A stretch of DNA of 64,000 nt from Hellea sp. Its GTDB lineage: Bacteria > Pseudomonadota > Alphaproteobacteria > Caulobacterales > Maricaulaceae. The notes under the pieces were generated by a model. It did not search any database and was not told where the DNA came from. It saw nothing but the letters and a program-made list of their open reading frames with translations. Shown here piece by piece: positions 29,230-39,468 of the stretch. A program made the translations under genes and the position numbers. The first letter of the stretch is position 1. Every line of letters begins with the position of its first letter. The stretch is taken from the NCBI GenBank assembly GCA_020629875.1, contig JAHDCL010000002.1, forward strand, positions 15,976-79,975. The letters are read 5' to 3'.

Positions 29230-29867
29230 GGCACACCTATATATTTATGTGTTTGGACGCTAAGCCGCCACTGTGGGTGAGCGAGGCAATACTCGAAAGC
29301 GGCTTGTTCATGTGTACCTTTAACCGAGCCCATGTAACTATCATCACGCGGCTGTAAGCAAAAGTTTTCAAACTCAAGGTGAGCGAAATCCTCAGGTTTA
29401 TTCTCAGCTTGAGGATAGACGAGCTTCAGTTCATGTCCTGATGTCTGAACCAATGGCGCATCGGCTTTGGGAGAGACGCAGATCCAGTCCAGTCCTTCTG
29501 GCGCTTTAAGAGTCCCATTTGTTTCAACAGCAACCTTAAATCCGGCCTGATGAAAAGCATTTATAAGAGGCTTATCCAGTTGTAGTAATGGCTCTCCTCC
29601 AGTGCAAATGACCCATGGCTGACCACCTTCTGGCCAGAGAGCAGCAACATCTTTTACGAGTCCTTCTGCGGTTTTGTACTTTCCGCCATTCGGGCCATTC
29701 GTACCGATGAAATCGGTGTCACAAAATTTACAAACCGCAGAGGCCCTATCCTTCTCGAGCCCGCTCCAAAGGTTACACCCCGCGAAGCGCAAGAATACGG
29801 CAGGGATCCCTGTCTGCGCCCCCTCGCCTTGGACCGTTAGATAAATCTCTTTAACACTATAGGTCAT
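29226..29867 (-). CDS. queE: 7-carboxy-7-deazaguanine synthase (radical SAM)
   Basis: Converts 6-carboxytetrahydropterin to 7-carboxy-7-deazaguanine in preQ0/queuosine synthesis. 213 residues. The iron-sulfur cluster motif has wider spacing than usual, C31-x14-C46-x2-C49, the known variant of this QueE subgroup. [14 protein letters not shown] at the N-terminus and CTGGEPLLQ (SAM-binding GGE) are diagnostic. Overlaps queC by 4 bp, so the two are coupled. No queD or queF is in the window. Confidence 0.95.
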   Translation of the reverse strand: MTYSVKEIYLTVQGEGAQTGIPAVFLRFAGCNLWSGLEKDRASAVCKFCDTDFIGTNGPNGGKYKTAEGLVKDVAALWPEGGQPWVICTGGEPLLQLDKPLINAFHQAGFKVAVETNGTLKAPEGLDWICVSPKADAPLVQTSGHELKLVYPQAENKPEDFAHLEFENFCLQPRDDSYMGSVKGTHEQAAFEYCLAHPQWRLSVQTHKYIGVP

Positions 29868-30562
29868 GCAACAAATTCAGCCCAACCCTTGGATCGAAGT
29901 TCGCAAGCTGGGCATGCGCCGCAACCGTAACCCCAGTCAAATCTTTTTCCACGAGCGCCCCTGTAGCAGGTGTGGCTATCCTCAACGATAATATCAATCA
30001 ACTTTTGTCCGCCGAGTTTTTCGGCCAATTTCCAAGCGCCCGCTTTTGAGAGATGCATTAATGGTGTTTCAAGTCTGTATGACTTGTCCATCCCCAGAGA
30101 AATAGCCCGCATCTGCGCGTCCAATGTCTCTTTACGGCAATCTGGATAACCAGAGAAATCAGCCTCGCACATACCGCCGATAAGTGTTGTAATGCCCCGG
30201 CGGTAAGCAACGGCTGCTGCGAAATTCAGGAAGATTAAGTTTCGGCCGGGGACGAAAGTACTGGGCAAGCCCTCTTCATCCATGATGATTTCAACGTCAC
30301 GTGTCAAAGATGTCTCACTAATCGCGCCCAACGCCGACAGATCAACGATATGGTCTTGTCCCAATTTCGCCCCCCAGTGAGGGAATACTTGACTAACACT
30401 TTCCAAAACTACCTTTCGGCAATCCATTTCCACCGCATGGCGCTGCTCATAGTTAAATCCAACTGTTTCGACATAGCTATACTTGTCGAGCGCCCAAGCC
30501 AAACAAGTGGCTGAGTCTTGGCCACCCGAAAAAAGTATCAGAGCTTTGCTTCCATCTGTCAT
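29864..30562 (-). CDS. queC: 7-cyano-7-deazaguanine synthase
   Basis: ATP-dependent conversion of 7-carboxy-7-deazaguanine to preQ0. 232 residues. PP-loop SGGQDS (12-17) and the C-terminal zinc site C199, C214, C217 and C220. Upstream of queE, with overlap. The 112-bp gap to the divergent exported protein contains no preQ1 riboswitch that I can recognise. Confidence 0.96.
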   Translation of the reverse strand: MTDGSKALILFSGGQDSATCLAWALDKYSYVETVGFNYEQRHAVEMDCRKVVLESVSQVFPHWGAKLGQDHIVDLSALGAISETSLTRDVEIIMDEEGLPSTFVPGRNLIFLNFAAAVAYRRGITTLIGGMCEADFSGYPDCRKETLDAQMRAISLGMDKSYRLETPLMHLSKAGAWKLAEKLGGQKLIDIIVEDSHTCYRGARGKRFDWGYGCGACPACELRSKGWAEFVA

Positions 30563-30674
30563 GGCGGCGCATATATCCCCTAAAACCGCTACTGACCAGT
30601 GGGTTTGGCATCATTCTTGTAGCGTCTGAAAGAATATTAAGCAGACGTTCCCTATCGGGACAGACAAGTTCGAG

Positions 30675-31187
30675 ATGAATTTTAAGGCGATAACTTCTAA
30701 AGCTCGATTCTTTGTAATCGGCCTCATAGCCCTAGAGATTGCTTCCATACCAGTTTCTGCAAAAATCATTGAGAACGTGGCCTTCTCTAAGCCTCAAAGA
30801 GTTGTTTCTGTCCCCTTTCCAACTCAACCGGGCGTGACTCGGTTCATGGTTTCATCAAATTCACCTTTTGCTATAACCTCTGAGGAAGCCATTGGTGATT
30901 TTGAAATCAACATAGAAGTTAGAGGCAACCTGAACGGCAAACCCTTTGGTCGGAACGCTCAAGCACCTGGGCTCATCCAATCTTGCGCGAGACAAACATC
31001 GTCAAAAACGACTAAAATATATGAGGCCGAACGCGGAACAGAGTTACGCGAGGGAGACATTCTAAGCAAAACGGTCATGGTTGAAGTCCGCTATGATGCT
31101 ACGATAAACCCAAATCTTCAGATCGTTTCCAAAAACAAAGCCAAAAAATTTCTATCGGCGAAGAGCTGCGCGACTAAGCAGTCTTAA
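30675..31187 (+). CDS. Exported hypothetical protein
   Basis: 170 residues with a probable signal peptide (about 1-29, ends PVSAK). No family recognised. The mature protein is beta-rich (VVSVPFPTQPGVTRFMVSSNSPF, FEINIEVRGNL, KTVMVEVRYD) with two cysteines (in SCARQ and SCATK) that could form a disulfide. Its end overlaps the convergent recQ end by 14 bp. Divergent from queC. Confidence 0.65.
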   Translation: MNFKAITSKARFFVIGLIALEIASIPVSAKIIENVAFSKPQRVVSVPFPTQPGVTRFMVSSNSPFAITSEEAIGDFEINIEVRGNLNGKPFGRNAQAPGLIQSCARQTSSKTTKIYEAERGTELREGDILSKTVMVEVRYDATINPNLQIVSKNKAKKFLSAKSCATKQS

Positions 31188-32973
31188 TTACCTCCAGAAA
31201 TGCTTCCCCATAGCGATCAAATTTAGTTTCACCAACACCTGATACGTCCAGCATTTCCTCGCGGTTTGACGGGATTTTTGCCACCATATCCATTAAGGTC
31301 GCATCAGAAAAAACAACGAAGGCCGGTTTGCCAATCTCGCGAGAAAACTCCATTCGTAGTGATTTGAGCTTAACCAACAAAGATTGTTCGTCTGCGCTCA
31401 GAGCAGTTTCTTCAATAGCTTTTCGGGCTCTGCGGGCTGAGGACTCCGTACGACCTCTGGCAAGCTCCTTACATTTGAACTTCGCTTGATCGGCCAAAAT
31501 ATCCAGAGCTCCAGCTTCTAAGGTTAGCGCGCCATAACGACCAATATCCATTGATATAGTTCCAGATGCTACCGCTTGCCGTATGAGTGCCTGCATATAA
31601 GGTTTGGGAAATGTCTCGCCCCTGCCAAATGCATCCAGCTTATCGTGAGAAAACTGCACCACTCTATCGGTAGACTCCCCTCTCGCCACAGCAATGACAT
31701 GATTGGTTCCAAAGCGCTGCCCAGTTTGAGAAATTGCGGAAAATATCGCTTTTGCGGGCTGCGTGGCGTCAATCATTTCCGGTGGAGAAATACAATTATC
31801 GCAATTTCCACACGGCTCCTGCTCTTCACCGAAGTAACTGAGCAATACTTGTCGCCGGCATCCCGACGCCTCGGCATATCCGAGCAAAGCATCAAGGCGC
31901 TTATGCTCGCGCATTTGGTGCTCACTATCGGCCCCATCTTCACTGATAAATTGCCTGCGCATCCGGATATCATCAAGCCCATAGCAAAGTGCTGTCACCG
32001 CGGGTTGACCATCTCGCCCTGCCCGACCAATTTCTTGATAGAAAGCTTCAAGACTGCCGGGAATATTCATGTGGTAAACGAAACGAATATCTGGCTTATC
32101 GATACCCATCCCAAAAGCAATAGTTGCCACCATGACAACGCCGTCCTCGGCCATAAAACGTTCTTGGTTTTCAAAACGTGTCTCGGTCGATAAGCCTGCG
32201 TGATATGGCAAAGCCTTATAACCCGCTGCGGTTAAGACGCCTGCAAATTTTTCGGTATTTTTGCGAGAAAGACAATAAACGATGCCTGATTGGCCATCCG
32301 TCTCTTTCATGAATTCCAAGAGCTGCTGAGAGCGATTTCGGAGCGGCGATACCGCAAGCGATAAATTGGGGCGATCAAATCCCTGAACCAATATTCGCCC
32401 CTGACCTCCAAAGAGCTTATCAGCAATATCCTGCCGAGTTAGCTCATCCGCAGTTGCGGTGAAAGCTGCAACACGCGCCTGAGGGAATAGATCCTTTAAT
32501 CTCTGAAGGTCCGCATATTCGGGACGGAAAGCCGGCCCCCATTTAGAAACGCAGTGAGCCTCATCAATGACAAACATAGAAGGATTAAGAGATTTCATAG
32601 CGGAGAGCATTCGGCCGGTCATTAATCTCTCCGGTGACATGTAAAGCAGCTTAGCACCTCCATGCGTAACCGATTGCCATTCGGCGATATTCTCCTCTCG
32701 CGATTGTCCTGAGTGCAAGCAGCCAACCTTTATCCCATTCATTCGCAATCCAGCGACTTGGTTGTCCATCAAGGCCACGAGCGGCGATATGACAATAGTC
32801 GGGCGTTCAAAGAGGAGTGCAGGAATTTGATAGCAAAGCGACTTGCCGGCTCCAGTGGGCATAACCGCTAGTATGGATTCGCCGCTAACGAGCGTATCAA
32901 TGACCTCCTTCTGTCCGGGGCGAAAGCCAGGAAAACCGAAGGTATTTTGGATTATCGACTCAGGCGTGGACAT
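31174..32973 (-). CDS. recQ: ATP-dependent DNA helicase RecQ
   Basis: 3'-5' helicase of recombination and fork repair. 599 residues, normal length. Walker A VMPTGAGKS (37-45), DEAHC, the helicase C block IGRAGRDG, the RQC zinc site (C in SGCRRQVLLSYFGE and the CGNCDNC cluster), and a C-terminal HRDC domain (about 520-597). The ATG at 32973 (MSTPESI) is chosen; upstream codons to 33009 give a non-conserved extension. Divergent from the ABC exporter with a 53-bp gap. Confidence 0.95.
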   Translation of the reverse strand: MSTPESIIQNTFGFPGFRPGQKEVIDTLVSGESILAVMPTGAGKSLCYQIPALLFERPTIVISPLVALMDNQVAGLRMNGIKVGCLHSGQSREENIAEWQSVTHGGAKLLYMSPERLMTGRMLSAMKSLNPSMFVIDEAHCVSKWGPAFRPEYADLQRLKDLFPQARVAAFTATADELTRQDIADKLFGGQGRILVQGFDRPNLSLAVSPLRNRSQQLLEFMKETDGQSGIVYCLSRKNTEKFAGVLTAAGYKALPYHAGLSTETRFENQERFMAEDGVVMVATIAFGMGIDKPDIRFVYHMNIPGSLEAFYQEIGRAGRDGQPAVTALCYGLDDIRMRRQFISEDGADSEHQMREHKRLDALLGYAEASGCRRQVLLSYFGEEQEPCGNCDNCISPPEMIDATQPAKAIFSAISQTGQRFGTNHVIAVARGESTDRVVQFSHDKLDAFGRGETFPKPYMQALIRQAVASGTISMDIGRYGALTLEAGALDILADQAKFKCKELARGRTESSARRARKAIEETALSADEQSLLVKLKSLRMEFSREIGKPAFVVFSDATLMDMVAKIPSNREEMLDVSGVGETKFDRYGEAFLEVIKTA

Positions 32974-33026
32974 GTCACATGTGGTGGCCTTGCACGAAGC
33001 AAATTGCAACGGTAAGAGCCGACCTT

Positions 33027-34916
33027 ATGGTTGATAATATTGATGAGAGCCGCTCCTCGGGCGCTGCCTTAGCGGCCTCGATAGAGCTAGACAAAGATAA
33101 GCGTGGTAAAGCCCGCAGCGTTAAGCCGCTGCGGCAGCTGTTACCATTTATTGGGCGCTATAAGGGTATCGTTTTTGCCTTTATCATTTTCCTCATTCTT
33201 GCCGCTGCAATGCAGCTCTCTATTGGATTGGCCGTCAAAGTTATTACCGATTGCGGTTTTGTGGATGATACAAAATCCATCGCGGATTATTGTACAAAAT
33301 TTGCTGTTGGCGAACAAAATCAGATGGGGTCCTATTTCAAATTTGCTATCCTGATTGGCATTGGCGCCGCCGTTTTCGGAGCCCTGCGATTTTACTTCAT
33401 TAGTATCCTAGGGCAGCGGGTGATCGCAGATATTCGCAAAGCTGTTTATGATAAACTAACGCGGCTATCACCTGAATTTTTTGAACGCGTCCATACGGGT
33501 GAAGTTCTCTCGCGCCTGACAACGGACACAACGCTTATTGAGAGTGTTATCGGCTCATCCGTTTCTTTTGCAATCCGCTCTATTGCAACGGGGATAGGTT
33601 CGCTCGTCATCATGTTTTTCATCAGTTGGAAACTGACGTTGCTTGTTATGTGTATTGGCCCCGCCATAATTTTGCCAACCGTAATTATCGGCAAACGTAT
33701 TCGAACGCTCTCCCGCCGCAGCCAAGATAACTTGGCTAACGCCTCATCCCGCGCGGGAGAGAGCCTTAGCGCTATCCAAACTGTGCAAGCCTTCACCCGC
33801 GAAGATAAAGAACGCCGCGACTTTTCACAGGCCGTAGAAAACACTTACATCGCGCATCGCAAGCGCATCGCTGTACGCAGTCTGATGACGCTCATCATTT
33901 TTGGTCTCGGCATGACGGGAATGGTCGGCGTCTTTTGGTATGGTGCGCAAGAGGTCCAAAATTTCCAAGCGTCTGGCGGGGACGCAGGCATGACCAGCGG
34001 GGATATTTTCGCCTTTGGTATCTATGCCTTCAGCGTCGTGTCAGGTGTCGGCTTTCTCACAGGCACATGGACAGAACTCTTACGCGCATCAGGCGCGACG
34101 GAACGCGTGATGGAATTACTCTCAGAAGAGCCAAATATCGCCGCACCAACGGATCCAAAAACACTCTCAAACACTAAAGGCGCGATTGCATTTAGTAACG
34201 TCAATTTCATCTACCCATCCCGACCAACTGAGCAAACATTGGAAAATGTCAGCTTTGTGATTAAGCCCGGTGAAACCGTGGCCCTTGTTGGACCATCTGG
34301 TGCTGGCAAATCTACCATTTTCCAAGTACTTCTTCGCTTCTACGATATCGAGTCGGGGCGCGTAACGATTGACGGCGTTGAAATTGATGCTCTCTCTCCG
34401 CAAAATTTGCGTCAGCAATTTGCGATTGTTCAGCAAAACACGCCGCTCTTCTCTGGGTCTGCCATGGAAAACATACGCTATGGCCGCGAGGGTGCGAGTG
34501 ATGAGGATGTGATTATCGCTGCCAAGGCCGCCTTTGCTCACGAGTTCATTGAAAAGCTGCCGGAAGGTTACCAAACTGATCTTGGCGAATCCGCTGTGAC
34601 GCTATCTGGCGGCCAGCGCCAGCGCCTTGCGATTGCCCGCGCCATTTTGCGGGATGCTCCTGTGCTTTTACTTGATGAGGCTACCAGTGCTCTGGATGCA
34701 GAAAGTGAGCGAGCAGTTCAGAAAGCATTTGAAGAAATGTCTAAGACCAAAACGACTCTTGTTATTGCCCATCGCCTCGCCACGATTTTGAGCGCGGATC
34801 GAATTATTGTAATGGATCAGGGCCGCATTGTTGAAACCGGTACTCACACCGAGCTGTTAGCAAATAAAGGGCTCTATGCCCGCTTGGCAGATCTTCAGTT
34901 TGACTTAAAAACCTAG
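33027..34916 (+). CDS. ABC exporter, fused permease-ATPase (MsbA/lipid A type half-transporter)
   Basis: 629 residues. Six membrane helices (about 40-330) with the ABC transporter type 1 region, then an ATPase domain with Walker A GPSGAGKS, signature LSGGQRQR, Walker B VLLLDEATSALD and H-loop IAHRLAT. Works as a homodimer exporting a lipid, peptide or drug; the substrate is not deducible. The ATG at 33027 is preferred to a GTG at 32979, which would overlap recQ. Convergent 12-bp overlap with the SMP-30 gene. Confidence 0.93.
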   Translation: MVDNIDESRSSGAALAASIELDKDKRGKARSVKPLRQLLPFIGRYKGIVFAFIIFLILAAAMQLSIGLAVKVITDCGFVDDTKSIADYCTKFAVGEQNQMGSYFKFAILIGIGAAVFGALRFYFISILGQRVIADIRKAVYDKLTRLSPEFFERVHTGEVLSRLTTDTTLIESVIGSSVSFAIRSIATGIGSLVIMFFISWKLTLLVMCIGPAIILPTVIIGKRIRTLSRRSQDNLANASSRAGESLSAIQTVQAFTREDKERRDFSQAVENTYIAHRKRIAVRSLMTLIIFGLGMTGMVGVFWYGAQEVQNFQASGGDAGMTSGDIFAFGIYAFSVVSGVGFLTGTWTELLRASGATERVMELLSEEPNIAAPTDPKTLSNTKGAIAFSNVNFIYPSRPTEQTLENVSFVIKPGETVALVGPSGAGKSTIFQVLLRFYDIESGRVTIDGVEIDALSPQNLRQQFAIVQQNTPLFSGSAMENIRYGREGASDEDVIIAAKAAFAHEFIEKLPEGYQTDLGESAVTLSGGQRQRLAIARAILRDAPVLLLDEATSALDAESERAVQKAFEEMSKTKTTLVIAHRLATILSADRIIVMDQGRIVETGTHTELLANKGLYARLADLQFDLKT

Positions 34917-35945
34917 GCCCTTAGCCTTAGTTTTGACGCGCGCTAAAAATCTATGCGAAGTCATATATAGCGTATGGCCATCGTCGCCGAAGGTACAATT
35001 CGCAATCGCTGATCCCGTACGGATAAGACCTAATCGTTCACCCTCAGCCGAGAGAATGAGAACGCCGCCCGGGCCTGTGGCGTATAAATTTCCGTTTGTG
35101 TCTATGGCCATCCCATCAGGCAAACCAGGCTCTCCAGCTTTGACATCTGCGGTTACGTTTAAAATCTCTCGCTTGTCGTCTGGCATGCCGTTCTCATCCA
35201 AAGAGTAAGCCATCCACTTAGCATCGTTTGGGTCTGAATTCGCAACGTAAAGAGTGGCTTCATCGGGGGACAGAATGATGCCATTTGGGCGAGTCAATTT
35301 GTCATCCAATAGCGCAATTGCACCATCAGGATACAAGGCATAAACGCCGTTATAAGGCAGTTCTTTAGCAGAAGATTTATCTTGTTTTTCAAGACCATAA
35401 GGCGGATCGGTAAAGTATATTACTCCCGACTTTGACACGACAGCATCATTAGGGGAATTAAATCTCTTACCCTCAAAGCGATCGGCAAGAATTGCCTTTT
35501 CTTTTGACTTCACGTTTAGCTTATAAAGCGTGCGATTACCATGATCGGGCACAATGATATGTTCGCTATCGAGTAAGTATAGCCCATTTGCGCCCTGCGA
35601 ACTTGTATAGTTAGGTTTTGGGTCTGGGTGCCCCGACGGCGTCATCCATACTGATATCCCTTCGGCCTCTTTGAATCTGTAAATCGTGTTTCCAGGCACA
35701 TCGGTGTAGAGAAGATATCCCCCTTCATGTACCCAAACCGGTCCTTCTGACCAAGCATAATTTCCGCCAATTTTTTGAATGGGAGCATCGGGAGAAATCA
35801 GGTCAGCCGTCTTGGTCTCTATCGAACCTATTGTTTCGTATGAAAGGGTCTGAGTTTGGGAAACATTGCTGTCTGGCGCTTCTTGCTTTGGCGAGCATGC
35901 CAAGCACAAAGAAATAGCGGCCATACTTACACCAAAATGTTTCAT
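34905..35945 (-). CDS. SMP-30/gluconolactonase-family lipoprotein
   Basis: 346 residues. A signal peptide ends in a lipobox (LCLAC, C17). Six-bladed propeller of SMP-30/LRE type with typical blocks YAWSEGPVWV, FNSPNDAVV, YFTDPPYGL, RPNGIILSPDEATLYVANSD and GLPDGMAIDTNGNLYA. It probably hydrolyses sugar lactones (glucono- or xylono-lactone) in the periplasm. As last gene of the zwf-pgl-edd-glk cluster and abutting glk, its link to sugar acid metabolism is strong. The metal-coordinating Glu, Asn and Asp residues seem conserved by pattern. Confidence 0.85.
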   Translation of the reverse strand: MKHFGVSMAAISLCLACSPKQEAPDSNVSQTQTLSYETIGSIETKTADLISPDAPIQKIGGNYAWSEGPVWVHEGGYLLYTDVPGNTIYRFKEAEGISVWMTPSGHPDPKPNYTSSQGANGLYLLDSEHIIVPDHGNRTLYKLNVKSKEKAILADRFEGKRFNSPNDAVVSKSGVIYFTDPPYGLEKQDKSSAKELPYNGVYALYPDGAIALLDDKLTRPNGIILSPDEATLYVANSDPNDAKWMAYSLDENGMPDDKREILNVTADVKAGEPGLPDGMAIDTNGNLYATGPGGVLILSAEGERLGLIRTGSAIANCTFGDDGHTLYMTSHRFLARVKTKAKGLGF

Positions 35946-36914
35946 CTAATTCTCCAACACCATTGCCGCCGCGCCGTAAAGGGCTACAAAGTGAGCTCTC
36001 ATCAATCGGACGGGTATATCCTGAATAAACCAACTTCCATGGGAGCGTTGACGGAATCGCTCTTTGAAATTCGACTCTGCAATAAATGGCGATACGTGTC
36101 GTGTCACGCCGCCAGCTAGAACAACACCACCGACAGCCCCCATCGTAAAGGCTGTATTTCCCGCAAAGGTCGAAAGAATGTCACAAAACATCACAACCGT
36201 TTTTCGAGCAACAGATTTAGGATTGGCTTCAGCGGCGGCAACGACTTCGTCTTCGCGGATACAAATCGCTGGCTCATCCAAAATCTCGCAAAGCGCGGTA
36301 TATAGCCTGAATAGGCCTGGACCTGAAATCAAGGTTTCTGCCGAGACATATCCCAGCTTTTTAAGCCAATATGCCAAAACTTGCATCTCAATTTCGTTCT
36401 GCGGTGAAAAGGCCGTATGCCCGCCCTCAGTGGGAATAATCCGAGGAGGTTTCCCCGGTAAAATACATGAGACACCCAAACCCGTCCCGGGCCCCAAAAC
36501 AGCGACAGGTTTATTGTAATTCACTTTCCCTGGAATTAGCGTATCAAACCCATCATCTGGGATAACCGTTGCCCCATTGGCCATAGCGACGAAATCATTT
36601 AGTACAATCGCTTCTTTGAACCCGAATGTCTCAACTAAGTTTTCTTCCGAAACGATCCAATCCACATTTGTCATGCGTATTTCATCATCAAATTTTGGCC
36701 CTGCGAAGGCAAAAGCCGCCCGACTTGGCTTTAGTTTCTGATGACTTAAATACTCCGTCACTACATCGTTAAAATGATCGTAGTCTTTGACGGCAAAGCG
36801 CTCCGAGTGATGCAGCTCTATCGTCCCGAGAGAGTTACGCTCCGCTAGCGCTAACCGGCAGTTCGTGCCTCCAACATCTCCGACTAGTGTGGTGGGTCCC
36901 ATCATTGCATCCAC
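35946..36914 (-). CDS. glk: Glucokinase (first copy)
   Basis: Phosphorylates glucose to glucose-6-phosphate, feeding the Entner-Doudoroff pathway. 322 residues, bacterial Glk type (not ROK). ATP motif GDVGGTN (13-19), FAFAGP, LNDFVAMA, the GPGTGLG loop, EGGHTAFSP, and a C-terminal VVLAGGV block. The start is within the edd end (13-bp overlap), so it is co-translated; M5 is an alternative start. A second Glk gene is at 42251. Confidence 0.93.
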   Translation of the reverse strand: MDAMMGPTTLVGDVGGTNCRLALAERNSLGTIELHHSERFAVKDYDHFNDVVTEYLSHQKLKPSRAAFAFAGPKFDDEIRMTNVDWIVSEENLVETFGFKEAIVLNDFVAMANGATVIPDDGFDTLIPGKVNYNKPVAVLGPGTGLGVSCILPGKPPRIIPTEGGHTAFSPQNEIEMQVLAYWLKKLGYVSAETLISGPGLFRLYTALCEILDEPAICIREDEVVAAAEANPKSVARKTVVMFCDILSTFAGNTAFTMGAVGGVVLAGGVTRHVSPFIAESNFKERFRQRSHGSWFIQDIPVRLMRAHFVALYGAAAMVLEN

Positions 36915-38746
36915 TTCGGCTTTCCGAGGACTGAAGCGCCTGCTTCAGAATTATCAGCTATGTCGCGCAAGGGAGCAAACATATTCATCCCCAACGCATC
37001 AAGGTTTTGGAACTGTGGCGCTGCCGCTAAGGGACGCTCAAGCCAGTTCGGGTCGGAAACAACATTTACGGTTTCCGATGCGGGATCGACGCGAACAATG
37101 TCGCCATCTTTGATTTTGGCGATATTACCTCCTGCCAAAGCCTCGGGATGCATATGAATAGCTGCAGGGACCTTCCCAGATGCGCCAGACATACGGCCAT
37201 CGGTAACCATTGCAATTTTAAACCCTTTATCCTGTAAGGACCCCATAATTGGCGTAAGTTTGTGTAGCTCAGGCATGCCATTTGCGCGTGGTCCCTGAAA
37301 CCGCAGCACAACAACAAAGTCTTTCTCGAGCTCACCAGCCTTATGCATCTCAATGAGTTTGTTTTGGTCATCAATCACGATTGCCGGTGCTTCGACGAGC
37401 CAGTTGTCACGTTTGACAGCAGAAACTTTCATCACGGAGCGTCCAATATTCCCCGTCAATAATCGAAGCCCCCCATCTGGGCGGAATGGCTTATCAATGG
37501 ACGTCAAAACTTCCGAGTCCAAACTTTCCTTCGGCCCATCCCGGAAAAGTACTGTGTCGGCCTCAGCATGGGCATTCTTTATTGGCTCTCGGGTATATTC
37601 GATGAGTCCCTCTCCGCCTGCGACAGTTTTCACATCTGTATGAACAAGACCTGCGTCAATCAACTGGCTCACGAGATATGCCATGCCTCCGGCTGCATGG
37701 AAATGGTTCACATCAGCAACACCATTGGGATAAATTCGGCAAATTAACGGCGTCGCATGAGAGATATCTGAAAAATCATCCCAATTAATAATTATGCCTG
37801 CCGCCGCAGCTATCGCAGCCATATGAATTGTAAGGTTTGTAGAGCCGCCAGTCGCCATCAGGCCAACCAGTCCGTTCACGATAGCCTTTTCATCGATGAC
37901 ATGAGCGGCGGGTGTGAAATCCCCACCGATATCTGTCATCTGGACGGCGCGGCGCGTGGTTTGCGCAGTGATCGCATCGCGTAGCGGCGTGTTGGGGTGT
38001 ACAAATGATGCCCCCGGTAGCTGCATGCCCATAATTTCCATCAGCATCTGATTTGAGTTTGCAGTTCCATAAAACGTACACGTACCCGGAGCGTGATAGG
38101 AGGCCGCTTCTGCCTTTAATAATTCATCTCGTCCGACCTTACCCTCTGCGAAGAGTTGTCGAACTTTGGCCTTCTCAGGGTTTGGAATCCCGGAAGGCAT
38201 CGGCCCCGCTGGCGCAAAAATTTGTGGGATGTAACCATAACGCAAAGCTGCAATCATCAACCCTGGTACAATCTTATCGCAAACCCCTAAATGGATAGCT
38301 GCGTCGAACATGTCGTGAGACAATGCGACAGCCGTAGAATAGGCAATTATATCCCGAGAAAAGAGCGAAAGCTCCATCCCGTCTTGCCCTTGTGTTACGC
38401 CATCGCACATAGCCGGAACGCCTCCGGCCACCTGGGCTGTCGCCCCATTTCTGCGAGCCGCGTGTTTGATAAGGTCGGGATAGTTTGCGAAGGGTTGGTG
38501 GGCAGAGAGCATGTCATTATACGCCGTAACGATGCCAATATTGGCCCATTTCGCACCAAGAAGCTCAGTTTTCTCCAAAACAGGGCAAGCCGCTGTTGCA
38601 TGCGCCACGTTCCCTTCTGAAAGTCGTTTTCGACGAGGGCCCGGACGAATGTTTGCGTCAACGGCGGCAAGGTAACCCTTCCGCGATTTTGCAGAGCGTT
38701 TTTGAATACGCTCAGTTACCATTTGGATCGTTGAATTCATGGACAT
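36902..38746 (-). CDS. edd: Phosphogluconate dehydratase
   Basis: Fe-S enzyme that converts 6-phosphogluconate to KDPG, the first committed Entner-Doudoroff step. 614 residues, the family's length. IlvD/Edd signatures: [55 protein letters not shown] and [16 protein letters not shown]. The KDPG aldolase (eda) is not in the window. Three bp downstream of pgl. Confidence 0.97.
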   Translation of the reverse strand: MSMNSTIQMVTERIQKRSAKSRKGYLAAVDANIRPGPRRKRLSEGNVAHATAACPVLEKTELLGAKWANIGIVTAYNDMLSAHQPFANYPDLIKHAARRNGATAQVAGGVPAMCDGVTQGQDGMELSLFSRDIIAYSTAVALSHDMFDAAIHLGVCDKIVPGLMIAALRYGYIPQIFAPAGPMPSGIPNPEKAKVRQLFAEGKVGRDELLKAEAASYHAPGTCTFYGTANSNQMLMEIMGMQLPGASFVHPNTPLRDAITAQTTRRAVQMTDIGGDFTPAAHVIDEKAIVNGLVGLMATGGSTNLTIHMAAIAAAAGIIINWDDFSDISHATPLICRIYPNGVADVNHFHAAGGMAYLVSQLIDAGLVHTDVKTVAGGEGLIEYTREPIKNAHAEADTVLFRDGPKESLDSEVLTSIDKPFRPDGGLRLLTGNIGRSVMKVSAVKRDNWLVEAPAIVIDDQNKLIEMHKAGELEKDFVVVLRFQGPRANGMPELHKLTPIMGSLQDKGFKIAMVTDGRMSGASGKVPAAIHMHPEALAGGNIAKIKDGDIVRVDPASETVNVVSDPNWLERPLAAAPQFQNLDALGMNMFAPLRDIADNSEAGASVLGKPKWMQ

Positions 38747-38749
38747 ATT

Positions 38750-39466
38750 TTACGTCTCATCCGTTATAATTGTAAGGCGCTCACCGGCTGCGCGAAGAGC
38801 TTTCACTGGTGCCTCAAAGACTGACTTTTCAGCGCTTTGTTCAAATACCTCGGCTTTATTAGCTCCGGGGATCATCAGGATTATTTGCCTGGACGCCATA
38901 ACCGCGGATAACGTCAACGAAATTCGATCAGGATGATCGCCTGCAACAGGACAGCCGCGGGCATCAATAGCTACAACGCTGTTAGGATTATTCGGGTCTA
39001 GCGCCTCTTCCAGCCCGGAAGAGTTAGGGAACCAAGAAGCGGTATGGCCGTCCAGCCCCATTCCCATAATGCAAACATCAAAAGGTTGTGGAATTTGAGA
39101 AATTTTCGCAGCGCTTGCTCTCAGCCCCGCCCTTGGATCCGCGTCACTGGTCTTCAATCCAATAAATTTTGCATTCTTCGCTAAGCTTTTGAATAATGTC
39201 CTATCCAAAAATGTCTCATTAGAACCCGCCTCGCCCCGCGCAATCCAGCGATCGTCAACAAGTCCGATTATGACTTTGTCCCACGGCAAATCCATCTCGG
39301 CAAGCGCCTCATAGACCGGCTGTGGACTGGATCCGCCAGAAAGCATCAGGCTTGCTGTACCCCTCATCGCTACAGCGGAGAGGATAGCATCAGCGATTAG
39401 CTGCTTTGCTTGTTCAACCATTGCCTCACGTGAGGTAAAGCTGAGATATTTTAATTCTTCTGACAA
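38750..39466 (-). CDS. pgl: 6-phosphogluconolactonase
   Basis: Hydrolyses 6-phosphogluconolactone. 238 residues, DevB/Pgl type: LMLSGGSSPQPVYEALA, VIGLVDDRW, NETFLDRTLF, GMGLDGHTASWFPN and RISLTLSAVM. Sits 2 bp after zwf and 3 bp before edd, so the three steps of the pathway are co-translated. Confidence 0.96.
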   Translation of the reverse strand: MSEELKYLSFTSREAMVEQAKQLIADAILSAVAMRGTASLMLSGGSSPQPVYEALAEMDLPWDKVIIGLVDDRWIARGEAGSNETFLDRTLFKSLAKNAKFIGLKTSDADPRAGLRASAAKISQIPQPFDVCIMGMGLDGHTASWFPNSSGLEEALDPNNPNSVVAIDARGCPVAGDHPDRISLTLSAVMASRQIILMIPGANKAEVFEQSAEKSVFEAPVKALRAAGERLTIITDET

Positions 39467-39468
39467 TT

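Noticed and set aside
30563-30674. preQ1 riboswitch before queC
   Set aside because: No preQ1-like hairpin plus A-rich tail could be identified in the short gap.
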